From Chrysemys picta bellii (lineage: Eukaryota; Chordata; Testudines; Emydidae), in the NCBI RefSeq assembly GCF_011386835.1, contig NC_088791.1:126084943-126148942 (forward strand): DNA of 64,000 nt, given 5' to 3'. The notes beneath the pieces were generated by a model, which worked only from the letters and a program-made list of their open reading frames with translations, had not been told where the DNA came from and ran no database searches. The position numbers and the translations under genes were made by a program. Below are positions 12,181-23,037 of the stretch, one piece after another (the stretch's first letter is position 1; every line of letters begins with the position of its first letter).

Positions 12181-13991
12181 GGTAATTTATTCAGAGTTAA
12201 TAGTTCAATGTGCATGTTTGTTTCCTTGCTTTCCTTTGAGAACACTATTTATTGATGTTTTTATGATTATTTCAGGGTTACACCAGAGACATACACTGTA
12301 ATACTGGATTGATTTCTGAAATCTTTACTCAGGCAAAACTCGCATTGGCTTCAAAATGTATGCTATAAGATCTCGATCCTGCCATGAGATCTGTGCGGGC
12401 ACAACCCTATGCCCATGTGGAACCCCAGTGAAGTCGGGGAGGGGCCCCCAGGCAGGTGCAGGAGTCCATGACACAGATGTAGTTGTAAGGTCAGGAGCTA
12501 AGAGTGAAATTCACCTTTCTGCACAGAGCCTCTGCCATAGGTGTAAACTTCACCCTGACTGACTTGAATGGGAGTTTTGCCTGAACAGTGACAAGATTTG
12601 GGGGGAGGGGAAGTGCGTGGAAGACTAGAAACAACACTTTCTTACACGTATTTTTGATGAAAATCATAAAAATCTTTGACTATGTATTTTAAGAGGTTCC
12701 ATGTTTTACTTTTTTCTCTTAGATGCCACAGACCTGTTTGTATTGCTTTAGAGGGCAGTGACACCTTGTGGTACTGGCCACTCAAGCAACATCTACAAGG
12801 TTTTACTAAACATTCAATCAGGTGGTCACAATAAAAAAAAAAAAAACCAGTGACAGTTTTAATCATGATCCGCAGTGTCTGTTCTTCTGCTTTGGTTTCT
12901 GAGAGACGATAGGTCTGATTCTCAAACTGTAGTACGTGAGCAGCTGCCATTGAAGCCAATGGCTGTAGCGTCAGAACTTCCATGTAACAAATGCATCAGC
13001 TAGTTTGTCAAAACCCTGATGTATGAATTTTGGTGTCATATTTGCAGTATGTGAAGCTATCAATGAGTTAGGAATTTTGAGGGCATCAGACATCTTTTAC
13101 GAGATGCTCTGCACCACGTAGGTTTGGGCCCTTGTTTAGAATCTGTAAACCTTTGCTCACTCAGGACAGGGTCTACGGCAGTGAGTGGAGTACAGACATG
13201 GCACGCCTAACTGGCATGGGAATAAATGGCAGGGGAAATGATGAGGCACTGCTTAGATGAACAAAGTAGAGAGCCCGGCATCCCTGATTTCCAGGGTATA
13301 TATCTTACATGGCTCTCTACACACCCCAGCCCTGTCTCCCTCATTTACACTGCGGTTTTTAGGAGTGTAGCCTCCTCGCTGCTGGAGGCTTTCCCCACTG
13401 CAGAGAAAGTCTCTGTCAGCGAGGAAGGCTCTGGCAGGGGGAGGCAGTGTGGAAAGGCTCCAGCAATGGAGAGCTACACTCTCCAGTGAGTGTGGACGCA
13501 GCATGTAGCTACATGTACCCTACACGCCACTGCAAGTGTAGACGAGGTCTTAGAAAGCACAAAGTTACATACTTGAGTATGTAACCGGAGGCCTGGGTGG
13601 GCGGGGCTAGTCTGTGCAGCTGCAGCTTCACTGCTATTATTACTGAAGCTAGTTGGAATCAAAGCTAGCTCGGGTAGGTCTGCAAGTCCTGCAGTCACAC
13701 CTCCCATTTGCAGTGTAGATATACAGACCCTTAGACTGTACGCTCCTGGCGGCAGTCTTGTTGTTACGTGTTTGTACAAGTGCCCAGCACAAAGGGGCTC
13801 TGGTCTATGATTGGGCTCCCCATACACTACTGCAATACAAATAATAACCATAATAAACCAATGTAATACAGCATGTGTCCTTTTCGTATATAATGCAATC
13901 AGAATACCTGCCGGCTCTCTGCTCTGGTGAGCAATTTGAGCTTAAGATGTTGGGAGACAATATTAATCTTCCATTTTGCTCTTTCTTTCAG
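12181..13991. other. PRR5 intron upstream of the 13992 exon
   Basis: About 1.8 kb of intron. 13300-13557 looks like an old Harbinger-like fragment (GTGTAGACGAGGTCTTA end at 13538-13553). 13735-13855 is a copy of the TTTGTACA...CCCAGCACA repeat also seen at 5880. The stretch just before the exon ends in a pyrimidine-rich tract and CAG. Confidence 0.5.
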
Positions 13992-14130
13992 GGGGTTCAC
14001 GAATCTAAAGGAGTGACTGAAGACTATTTGAAACTGGAATCCCTGATACAGAAGGTGGTTTCCCCATACTTGGGCACATATGGTCTGTATTCCAGTGATG
14101 GACCCTTCACACACTCTTCTTGTATTTTGG
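13992..14130 (+). CDS. PRR5: PRR5 (Protor-1) internal coding exon
   Basis: A 139-bp exon preceded by a pyrimidine-rich acceptor ending TTTCAG and followed by a GTAAGA donor. In phase 0 it reads GVHESKGVTEDYLKLESLIQ, then a VVSPYLGTYGLYSS block and GPFTHSSCIL, and closes with one base (G) of a split codon. This matches what I know of vertebrate PRR5 at the C-terminal end of its conserved HbrB-like domain; the paralogue PRR5L is clearly different here. PRR5 binds Rictor in mTORC2 and supports phosphorylation of AGC kinases such as SGK1 (family knowledge). The ATG upstream of the acceptor in the same frame lies in intron and is not a start. The tandem Ser in THSSC may be one residue more than in mammals (from memory). 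Confidence 0.93.
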
Positions 14131-14374
14131 GTAAGAATAACAGGGGCTTTTAAAATGTCATTGATTTGACATAGTGCAGATGGTGAGCCAGAAAGCTTTG
14201 TAAATACATCACACTGATGCCCATAAAACAGGTGATTGTTGATGCCAGAAAAACAGGGACATATAGTTTCCTTTATGGTGTACTGGGGGCACACAAAATT
14301 ACAGCTAAGCCTGACCAAGCCTCCTCTAGCTTTTGAAACTCTGAAATAAAATTTGTAATAAAAGAAGTTTTATG

Positions 14375-14449
14375 TTCCATGGCTTGTGTTATGCAGGAGG
14401 TCGGACTAAATTATCATAATGGGCCCTTCTGACCTTAAAATCTATGAAT
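14375..14449 (+). mobile_element. CR1-type 3' tail fragment
   Basis: About 75 bp with 'ggaggtcggactaaatta', 'gggcccttctgacctt' and 'aaaatctatgaat', the 3' end of a CR1 subfamily. A closely similar tail is at 46235-46352. Confidence 0.7.
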
Positions 14450-15220
14450 AAGTTTACATCTCTCTCTCTCTCTACCACTTTCAATTAGAAGAATTGAACC
14501 CAGGGTGCTTTATGGACAATGTGAGGTAGAAGGAGAGAGGATGTGCAGATACAAGAAGTGCATGCAGCAATCACTGTGCCTAAATGTAGCCATTTCTGGA
14601 ATGGAGCGTTGTGCCTTTTTATCAATACCCAGCAACTTCATACAACTGTTTAAGACAGAAAATGATGGTGAAGGGTGATCAAAAGCACTCAGTGTCTTCC
14701 ATAGAAGATTCCAGCTAATGTCAGTAGAGGTGGAGTTAGGCCAATGCTGAATGCTATTCCATTTGAGTAGTTTATACTGTTGAAACCATAGGGAAATACA
14801 CAGGCACTGCGAGTCAGAATGGAAAAGTAGTAATTGTATCCATAGTTTTAAAACCACCCTTAAATTGTGCATTTTCTGGGCAATTGATTTACTCCATTTT
14901 CTCGTATGAAATTGTCAGTAGGGTAGTTCATGATTTTCACATGAAGCTGAATTGAAAGTGGATTGTGTTGCAACAGGCATTTAAAGAAACAGATCAATTT
15001 TATGTGAGTCAGTCTAGGCTGGTTATCTTCAGAAAACGATGATTCAAAAGAACCATTTTGTATTCATCACTGCTATTAAAGGGACATGAAACAGTGTGAT
15101 TATTGGGGCTGCTTATTACACCAAGCCCCTAGGGTGCCAGTACATGCCCCGTGATCTTGACTTGTAGGTGCTTCAGCAGTTAGGCCTCATTGGTACTAGT
15201 TCTGGTGGGGCCCCAAAATA

Positions 15221-15316
15221 GGGTGACCAGACGTCCCGATATTATCGGGACAGTCACGATTTTAGGGGATTTGTAACGCGTCCCGACCTTACATTGGTCG
15301 GGACGTCTGGTCACCC
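15221..15316. mobile_element. 96-bp miniature element with perfect TIRs
   Basis: Bounded by TA on both sides (15219-15220 and 15317-15318) with 19-bp perfect inverted termini GGGTGACCAGACGTCCCGA and TCGGGACGTCTGGTCACCC. A second internal palindrome, CCCGATATTATCGGG, follows the left arm. No coding capacity. The TA duplication suggests a Tc1/mariner-like origin, but this is inferred. Related TIRs appear at 18940/19721 and 42969. Confidence 0.75.
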
Positions 15317-15319
15317 TAT

Positions 15320-15700
15320 ATGAGGGAGACCGCGGCAAGCAGGCGCCGCCGGCGCCACTCATCTTCCCTCCCTGGGCCCTGGGGCAGCGCGCAGCTGAGC
15401 TCCCGGCGCGGCAGAGCCAGCCCACGGGACCCGCCGCCTGGCCAGCAGGAGCCTACAGAGCACAGCCCTGCCCCTGCCCCGGCACACAGAGAGGCAGCGA
15501 GGAGGTCTTGCTCTGCTGTGTGCTGCAGCGGGGCGGGGCCTGTAGACTCCGGCAGCAGGCAGTGGTCGCAGGGCAGAGAGCCCCCCCGCCCCCCACCCCT
15601 CGACCCGACCCTAGGAAAGGGCCAGAGGGACTGGGAGGGACCTGCCTGCTGGCTGCTTCCTGGGAGCTGCTCCAGGTAAGCACTGCTGGGCTCAGCTGGC
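15320..15700. other. CpG-rich patch in PRR5 intron
   Basis: Strikingly dense in CG dinucleotides (for example GCGCCGCCGGCGCC near 15341 and CCCGGCGCGG near 15402) in otherwise AT-rich intron. Long open frames on both strands here (15316-15759, 15320-15679 and others) follow from the GC richness and have no recognised domain. It may be the GC-rich core of a transposon next to the TIR element, or a CpG-island-like region; sequence alone does not decide. Confidence 0.55.
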
Positions 15701-15740
15701 CTCCTGGCAGGTCCCTCTGGGGGAGGGCTCCCCTCAGACC

Positions 15741-16165
15741 CACTGCCCTGAGCCCCCACCCTGACCCTGTTCCCTCAGCCTCCCCCACAGTCCCCTCTGT
15801 GCCTCCCACCCTCAATCCACTGCCCTTAGCCCCCACCCCGACCCTGTTCCCTCTGCCTCCCCCGCAGTGTCCCCCCTGTGCCCCCCACCCTCAATCCACT
15901 GCCCTCAGTCCCCCTGATCCTGTTCCCTCTGCCTCCCCCGCAGTGTTGCCCCTGTGCCCCAACCCTCAATCCACTGCCCTCAGTCCCCCCGACCCTGTTC
16001 CCTCTGCCTCCCCCGCAGTGTCCCCCCTGTGCCCCCCACTCTCAATCCACTGCCCTCAGCCCCCACTCCGACCCTGTTCCCTCTGCCTCCCCCGCAGTGT
16101 CCCCCCTGTGCCCCCCACCCTCAATCCACTGCCCTCAGTCCCTGCCCCTGTTCCAACAGCCTCCC
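15741..16165 (+). repeat. 75-79-bp minisatellite, block 1
   Basis: The anchor CACTGCCCT occurs at 15741, 15818, 15897, 15972, 16048 and 16127, giving periods of 77, 79, 75, 76 and 79 bp. The unit is C-rich, with 'cctcccccgcagtgtcccc' and 'cccaccctcaatccactg'. Because several unit lengths are not multiples of three, the repeat opens long Pro/Leu/Ser-rich frames in all + frames (such as 15508-16329). These are artefacts, not proteins. Confidence 0.9.
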
Positions 16166-16763
16166 CCACAGTCCCTCCCCTCCCCCCATCATCTCACCCT
16201 GCATGGATGTGGAAATCTGTCCCGGATTCCAGGCTGTCGTTAGCCCCTGGGGCAAAAGATCAGCAGAGGTTTCCAAAGGGAAGTTTGCAGCCTTTGCTCA
16301 GACCCAAACATTTTCACTTAAAAAAATAAATAAATACCCAAACCCATCCTGACACCCATCTGCTCTGTCCAGATTTGCTGGTATCCCTGTTGAGGCCAAA
16401 GTGGTTTGAAAAATTAAAAATCCTTGACACCATTGTGTTACTTCCCCCTGTGTTGCTCGTTAATCCGATGGACCTGCCAATAATGAATAAAGATGAATGC
16501 CCTGGGAGCAATGTGTCAGGCAGACAGTTTGTGAAGCAGGAATGTGAATGCTGAAGCCCTCACAAAATGCAGAGGCTTTTCTTAACCTGAGAACTGAAAA
16601 AGAGCCAGATACCCTGCATGGGTTTGAAAGTGACAAGAGCCTAGCGGAGGAGGGTCTGTGTCATGAAGTCTGTATTTCCACTGAGGACTCTTCCATTGCC
16701 AGGGTAGCGCTGGCACAGGTCTGCCGCCCGGCACAGCAATGCTGAGAGGTGCCAGTGTAGACC

Positions 16764-17285
16764 CAACCCACTGCCCTCAGCCCCCACCCTGACCCTATTC
16801 CCTCAGCCTCCCCCACAGTCCCCCCTGTACCTCCCACCCCGAACCCACTGCCCTCAGTCCCTGACCCACCCCAAATCTCTTCTTCAGCCTCTCCCGTCAT
16901 CCCACCCCATCGCTCCCCCTGCTGTCCCACCCCCTCAACTTCCCCCCATTCCAGTCCTGCTCCCCTCTGTCTCATCCCCTCCAGACCCTGTCCCTCTCCC
17001 AAATCCCACAACCCTGCCCAGCCCAGCCCCATTGTTTTCCCCGCCCCGCCCCACTCTACACAGCTCTCTACCCTGTCCCATTCATGCTCCCCTCAGCCCC
17101 TACCCTGCTCCCCCCATCCCAGTCCTATCCCATCCCCCTCAGCCCCCCTGACTACCCCAGTCCCAGTCCTGCCCCCCCTCAGTTCCTCCACCCTGCTTCC
17201 CCTGGTCCATTCCCACACACCCACCAACTTCCTTGACCTCCCTCCCCCCAATCCCACTGCCTGGACTCACCCCCATCCCACTCAG
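16764..17285 (+). repeat. Minisatellite block 2 and pyrimidine-rich tract
   Basis: Two further units with the CACTGCCCTCAG anchor at 16769 and 16848 (79 bp apart), then about 420 bp of very C/T-rich, G-poor sequence on + up to 17285. The block is the same family as 15741-16165 but is separated by about 600 bp of ordinary sequence. The strand asymmetry could favour unusual DNA structure. Confidence 0.75.
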
Positions 17286-17289
17286 GACA

Positions 17290-17556
17290 TGCAGGAAAAA
17301 GAAGCAATGGGCTTAAATTGTAGCAAAGGAGATTTAGGTTAGACATTAGGAAAAACTTCCTAACTGTAAAGGTAGTTAAGCACTGGACAAATTACGTAGA
17401 GAGGTTATGCAATAGCAATCATTGGAGTTTTTTAAGAGGTTAGACAAACACCTGTCAAGGATGGTCTAGTGTTGTTATTACTCACTCCTGCCTCAGTGCA
17501 GGGGTTTGACTAGATGACCTGTTGATGTCCCTTCCAGTCCTACATTTCTGTGATTC
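17290..17556 (+). mobile_element. CR1 LINE 3' end
   Basis: Covers the last ORF2 codons (a 'ggttagacattaggaaaaac' start, then a LEFFKRLDKHLS-like stretch) and the untranslated tail 'tttgactagatgacctg...cccttccagtcctacatttctgtgattc'. The ORF is decayed. Same orientation as PRR5. Confidence 0.85.
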
Positions 17557-18194
17557 ACACTGAATAGCCTTGTGCCACTGTTTAGTAGTAGTGGCACACA
17601 GTTCTCTGACATGCAGGTTTCTAAAATTGTAGTTAATATACAGTTTAGAGCATAGCAGTTTTAAAGCTCTGCATGTTCAGACCAACTGAGCTGAAAATTG
17701 TGATCTATAGTATTCAAAACTATTAAGATGTGGGCTGAAATAAATAAAATCAGCATGAATTGCTCAACAATTTCAATGGAATCAGCATTGCGCTGCTGTA
17801 TATTGTAAAACATTACAGTGATATCTTGCAAGTATTACATAGCACGCCGTCTTGCCCAAGTGGTAACTAAGCATAACATCTTCCTGTTTCAACATTCTTA
17901 ACTTGTATCCCATAGCTCCTAAAAGTTGTTTTTTTTTTCAAACACTGAATACTGCTAAGTTATGAGTTTTAACAGGTTTTTTTTTTCTTTTAAACCACAG
18001 CACTGAATGTTATTCTAAAATTGTTTTCCAAATATTCTTAAACTCCCAGTTTATCCCCCACTGATGTTCATTGTGAAAAGTATTGCAGGTCTAATAATAA
18101 TATTTGGTACTTTTGTAATTCACTGTCCAACATGTGTTTTGTGCCCTCCTCTGGTGGATTTTTAGAGGATAACTGTATAGCTACCAGCTAAGGG

Positions 18195-18280
18195 AGTTAT
18201 ATCTTGAACTCAAGTAATAGAAGCTCATGCTTCTAAGTCTGGATGGCTCGGGTTCAATCTTTGGGGACTAGCTATGATGG
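18195..18280 (+). repeat. Possible tRNA-like SINE head
   Basis: Contains an arrangement resembling a tRNA: an A-box-like 'gtaatagaagctc', a central 'cttctaagtc' and a B-box-like 'ggttcaatc' at 18250. It is too degenerate for a functional tRNA, and no 3' SINE tail was recognised. Confidence 0.3.
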
Positions 18281-18937
18281 AGGTTGCTACACTTATAATC
18301 CCTTTAATCAGAGGTTCTGAATATGCTTTGTTGTAGGCAGAGCTAGCCTATAGTTAAGCAACCGAAAATTTAGAATGGGAAGTGTTGAAATGTTGGGAAG
18401 CCTTATAATTTTGCCGGTCTGGAACGAACATCCCATCTGAGGGATGGGGTGGGGAGAGAGGAGAGTGAGACAGGACCAGGAAACTGGGACAAGGAATCCA
18501 GAGCGGTAGGGGGCGGGCAGTTGAAATCAGATGAGGAGCTGGGACGGGTTAGACAGCAATAGCATAGACATAGACTGTAGGGGATGGGGAAGAAGGGTCT
18601 TTGACTACTAGAGACCACTCCATTCAGGAGCCTGGAATAGACCCAGGATTCCTGAGTTTCACAGTTCCTCTTCTGTCAGCAGATATCTGTGAAACCCAGT
18701 GGCAAAAAAAGTGTCTCATCCCCCTATAGAGCTGATCTATCACATATAGGATGACAACCTACTGCCTCTGCCATCATTTACTCCATTAGCTCAAGGGGCA
18801 GAAGTCTGTGCAGTGGATCTAAAGGTTCATCGGCAGGGTTGGAGCCATGCGAGTTTCACGATGATTCCACATGCCAGAATTTCTGGGGCAGTTCAGTTTT
18901 GATTTTTACAAAAAAACCTGGGGAAATGCATACAGAG

Positions 18938-19722
18938 ATAGGGTGACCAGATGCCTAAATATCGGAATCTCAAGCAGGAGTAGAGAGGTTATTTTATCTC
19001 TGTATTTGGCACTGGTGCAACCACTGCTGGAATACTGGAATAAGAAGGATATTGATAAATTGGAGAGTGTTCAGAGAAGAGTCACAAGACTGATTAAAGG
19101 ATTATAAAACATGCCTTATAGTGATTGACTCAAGGACCTCAATCTGTTTAGCTTAACAAAAAGAAGGTTAAGACGTGACTTGGTTATAGTTTGTAAGTAT
19201 CTACATGGGGAACAAATAGTTAATAATGGGCACTTCAGTCTAGCAGAGAAAGGTAGAGCGTGAGTCAACGGTTGGAAGTTGCAGCTAGACAAATTCAGAC
19301 TGGATATAAGGCATACCTTTTCAATGGTGAGAGTAATTAACAATTAACAATATACTAAGGGTTATGGTGTTTTTCTAAAAGCTTTTTCTAAAAGCTATCC
19401 TCTAGGAATTATTTTGGGAAAGTTCTATGTCAGTTCTATACAGGCAGTGAGACCAGGTGATCACCGGATCCCTTCTGGCTTTATAATCTCAGAACTCGGT
19501 ACATCAATTCACATGCAAAATTCTCATTGAATTCAATAGGTGTCCTTGCCCTGTGGCTTGTGGTGCGGGCTGCAGCAGGGGGCCGTACAACCCCTCTCGC
19601 AGCTTCCTAGGGTCCCTTCTCATGGCTCTGTGCACCTGTCTGTCATTGTCGTCCTCTTCCCTCCCCCCGCCCTGCTCGCCCAATGTGTCCTGATATTTCA
19701 CTCTTGCGATCTGGTCACCCTA
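18938..19722 (+). mobile_element. TIR element split by a CR1
   Basis: Left arm AGGGTGACCAGATG at 18941 and right arm ATCTGGTCACCCT ending at 19722 are the same inverted termini as in the 96-bp element at 15221. The right portion (about 19545-19722) includes 'tgtcctgatatttcactctt', an expected internal block. A CR1 fragment lies between the arms, so a miniature TIR element was probably interrupted by a CR1. Confidence 0.55.
18958..19500 (+). mobile_element. CR1 LINE ORF2 C-terminal fragment
   Basis: Encodes a GISSRSREVILSLYLALVQP block and LLEYWNKKDIDKLESVQRRV, matching the post-RT region of the intact CR1 at about 35025-35165. It continues with an LRRDLVIVCKYL-like stretch and a tail ending 'gtgatcaccggatcccttctggctttat'. 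Frames are broken. Confidence 0.85.
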
Positions 19723-21269
19723 CCCCAAAACCACTCAGACACATGGCTACGGTCCAGGGTATTTTTCTGGGCCTGGCAGAAAAGGGAAAGGTGGCAGATA
19801 TCCTAGGTACACAGCCTTAAACAGTTCAAAGTGAGCAATGATCACATCTCTTCTTGGGGCCCTTTTGCACAGGCTACCTCCCCAGCCACTGCTGTTTCAG
19901 CTTCCCTGCAGCGCCTCACTAGCCATGCAGCTGCCACTTCCAGTCAGAACTGGACCACTTCCTTATCTGACCTGGAGGAAGGGGATGCGCAATGGGGAGA
20001 GGGCTGAGGGGAGCTGTAGTCTCTTGCTGAGCGGATCCATCATAGTGGCCCAAATTTGACATCTTTTGAACACCAGCTTTTACAGAACGCAAGAGCAATA
20101 GAAGTATTCCCACAAAAATTAATAAAATTCCAATGAAAGAGTTTTTAAAATAAATAAACATTCCACTACTCTATTTGAAACCCAAGCATTGAAGCACTAA
20201 GGCCTTATCTACACTGGGGATATGTCAGTGGTGTTGCATTGTAGTGATGCTCCGGGATGAGTCATCTGCAGGAACTGAACCCAGGTTCAATGGATTTAAA
20301 AGCATAAGTGTCTACTGCCTTTGAGCTAATAGACCTGGCCCAGGTCTCTGTACTAAATTAGAGCAGTCGTAAGCCTTTATTTATGCCTAGCTGCCAAAGG
20401 CCCCATGGGGACATTCTGGTAGGTGGGGAATCACTAGAGCATAGTTTCACTCTCTGCCCCAGCCATAGCCCCATACACATGGTGAAGCGACAGGAGCAGC
20501 AGGGCAATCGTTTGAAGACCAGACGCAGTAGCTGTATGATTGTTCCCACTCAAAGCATCCTGAATAGTAGCCAGGAGCTGGCCCGTAACTAGGAGAACAG
20601 TGGAACCTCTGGAAGGATGCTTAATAATTATTTCAATCTTGTATGAATGTTTCATGAAAACGGCACGGTTCCAAAAGGTTCTTAGGTAATGCCAGTAATA
20701 TACAATTACTGCCACCTAGTGGTCATTGTATGAAAATGGAGCTGTGGATAAACTGAATTCTAGCAACTAGCTGTAAAAATCTAGAATACTGTGAAACCGA
20801 GTTCAGATTTCTTATCCCAATCATGAGATAGGTTCTGATATTATTTTGGGTCACACAGCACCTTGGCAGTACATGTAATCTCAAATTAATTTTTTAAACC
20901 AAGATTTTTCAAAGTGATTACATATTTGAGGTGCCTTAAAGGGACTTGATTTTCAGAGGACAGGTGGCTGGTGCATAACTGCTCTGCATGGATTTTATAT
21001 CATTAAATAGCTTAATTATAGTTAGCAGCACCATCTTCTCAATGCACATTTTTGCTCATCCTGGAGGAGTTCGTTTGGTGAAAGAACAAGCTCAATTAAA
21101 CCAAAAGAGAGCTCAACCGCAACAGACACAGGATAAAAAGCTGGGTCTCAGATCCTCACAGTAAACTTTGACTCCAATCCTCTCTTCTCCCTACATGTGG
21201 GGAACTTCCAGTCACATCCATAGCCATGCACGTCTAAGAGCAGAATTTCACTCCTGGTTTGTCATTAAA

Positions 21270-21570
21270 TAAAAGCATCGTCACAAACTCTTGCAATTTT
21301 ATCACAAGTCGCATAATATTTGGCATTCTTCTTAAACCCCTAGTGCTTGGAATCATGTGAATATTAGAGAATCTCAGCTTTATTTTTTTAAGTAAGTTTC
21401 TAGCTCTCATGTTTGTGGAATAAAGCTTGAAGATATGATCCTTAAAGGCTCAAAAACCAGAAGGTAAATAAAAAGAACCCAACATTGATTCTTTTAAAAA
21501 GCTTATGATTTTTATGACCATCTTGTGTTTTATGCCAATCATATGACTTATTATTTTTGAATGCTTAGGG
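21270..21570 (+). repeat. TCATGATTTT-family repeat beside the last PRR5 exon
   Basis: Shares ordered blocks with 7470-7765: 'gcaattttatcacaagtcgc', 'aatatttggcattcttctt', 'tttctagctctcatg' and 'cttattatttttgaatgctt'. It ends about 60 bp before the splice acceptor of the terminal PRR5 exon. Confidence 0.65.
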
Positions 21571-21630
21571 TTAGCGCTATAAAAGACAGAGACTTCAGAG
21601 ATTTTAATCGAGATTTGTGTTTGTTTACAG

Positions 21631-22181
21631 AGAAGCGGTTCTTCAGACGTTCCAAATCAGGTGACATCCTTGCCAAGAACCCCGTGGTGAGATCGAAAAG
21701 CTACAATAACCCACTGCTGACCCCGGTAGCTGAGTATGAAACAGAGGGTATTGCAGCCAATGGAACTGGCATCCGAAGGCACTCTGTTTCTGAAATGACC
21801 TCATGCATGGAGCTACAAGGGTACTCCAATCTCACAACCATCATGGACAATGGTTCCAAAAGCTCTGTGACAACCACAAAGAACTCACTCTCAGGAGAAC
21901 AAGAAAGGCCCAGTCCCAGTTCAGTGGAATGTTCCAGCAAACTCAATTCAGTTGAGCAACAACAAGGACTCTTTCACAGCATGGGTGATCAAAACAGGGC
22001 TTTTGAGCTGGCCAGGGACCCTGCCTTGATTCCAGTCCCTTCTTCCAGCCCCGAGAATATAGTGGACCAGATTTTGGAGTCCATTGACTCTGATTCTGAA
22101 GGAATTTTCATAGATTTTGGCCGAGGTTGTTCAAATTCATCAGCGTACAACGTGGATGTGAGCAGACAGAGCATCGTGTGA
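21631..22181 (+). CDS. PRR5: PRR5 (Protor-1) terminal coding exon
   Basis: Starts with AG after a TTTGTTTACAG acceptor, completing the Glu codon begun at 14130, and ends with TGA at 22179-22181. It encodes 182 residues after the split Glu. Visible blocks are KRFFRRSKSGDILAKNPVVR, SKSYNNPLLTPV, the basic RRHSVSEM motif (an R-R-x-S site of the kind AGC kinases use) and a C-terminal acidic block ENIVDQILESIDSDSEGIFI followed by DFGRG and the terminal RQSIV. This is the low-complexity, probably disordered tail of PRR5. With the preceding exon it gives 229 residues, somewhat more than I recall for the equivalent mammalian segment. Open sequence upstream of 21631, including the ATG at 21561, is intron. 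Confidence 0.95.
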
Positions 22182-23037
22182 TGGACAGGAGACAAATCCT
22201 TGGTTTTATTATTATATACAAGTAACTGGTATGTTCGGCAACACAGCAGGGAATAGATATACATACAGAGCCAAAACCTCAGCGGGTGTAAATCATCAGT
22301 ATTAAAAATCAGTGGAGCTATAGTGATTTACACCCCCTGGAGATATGGCACCTCATTTTTTTTTTAAACCACCAACCTATTTTCTTCCCATCATTCTGCA
22401 GTAAAATTTCTTACTGTCTTTGTAAGATTGTGGCTTGTTTGTGTTTGTTTGGTTTTCTGAATGGAAAAGAGTCTACTAGAAAGCTGTGAGTGCAGCTGGA
22501 TATGTGCATTTACTAACATACTCCATTGTATGGCTGCGTTTGCCTTTATTTTTAGTTGTCTTGAAGGATTCCTGTAAAAGTGCAGGTTGCTCTTCGAACA
22601 ACACAATCTTGGCTGGAAAAAAAAACCTTTTTTTTTTTAAAAAAGAACAAACCAACAATGATGTGGTCATAAATGTAGCAAAATACAATGATTTATAGTG
22701 ACACTTTTTTCCCCCTTTTCTTGGTATATCTTGTATGCACTCCTCTAACCGCAATGAGTTAGGATTATTAAGGAAAAAAGTAAAATAAGCAATGTGTTAC
22801 ATAATGTGATGCAATGCCTGGCATCTAATGTTTTGTTTCACAGCCAATACAGCGTCTAGGTGAGAGAGATGTCCTAAAACTGGCTTTTAGGACTGTGTTA
22901 ATTTGCTTTTAATGTGACACTTCCAAGAATTTTGTGCACTGTAAACTCTTGGACAACTCTCCATTCTATGGTGAGGTCCCAGCAGAACACAAGTTACTTG
23001 TTTCCTGTGTAAATAAAGTTATGGGCTTTCAATGGAA
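22182..23037 (+). other. PRR5: PRR5 3' untranslated region
   Basis: Runs from the TGA to just past the AATAAA at 23012-23017. It is AT-rich with several T and A runs (22622-22645). Small open frames inside it have no family signature. The 3' end is placed about 20 bases after the poly(A) signal by rule of thumb. Confidence 0.75.
23012..23017 (+). terminator. PRR5: PRR5 polyadenylation signal AATAAA
   Basis: Canonical hexamer about 830 bp after the stop codon, the only clear AATAAA in a suitable place. Followed by T/G-containing sequence. Confidence 0.7.

Larger units (their letters stand above)
14131..21630 (+). other. PRR5: Last PRR5 intron (7.5 kb)
   Basis: Begins GTAAGA after 14130 and ends TTTGTTTACAG before 21631, both canonical. 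It carries a CR1 tail, a 96-bp TIR element, a CpG-rich patch, a two-block minisatellite, further CR1 pieces at 17290 and 18958, and a TCATGATTTT-family repeat just before the acceptor. Stretches 14450-15218, 17557-18190, 18280-18937 and 19723-21269 show no exon or classified repeat. 20202-20230 starts with a TTATCTACACTG motif like the Harbinger-type ends but lacks a partner. Confidence 0.85.

Noticed and set aside
15508..16329. 273-codon Pro/Leu-rich open frame on +
   Set aside because: It is a by-product of the C-rich minisatellite. Two other + frames are equally open over the repeat, and there is no domain or splice context.
18195..18280. Functional tRNA gene
   Set aside because: Arms do not pair well and the B box is degenerate. 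Kept only as a weak SINE-head candidate.
21561..21630. ATG upstream of the PRR5 terminal exon as a start codon
   Set aside because: Sequence before 21631 is intron ending in TTTACAG, and part of it belongs to a repeat. The PRR5 frame enters by splicing.
13992..22181. PRR5L (Protor-2) instead of PRR5
   Set aside because: The VVSPYLGTYGL block, RRHSVSEM and the SDSEGIF C-terminus fit PRR5. PRR5L diverges in these regions as far as I recall.
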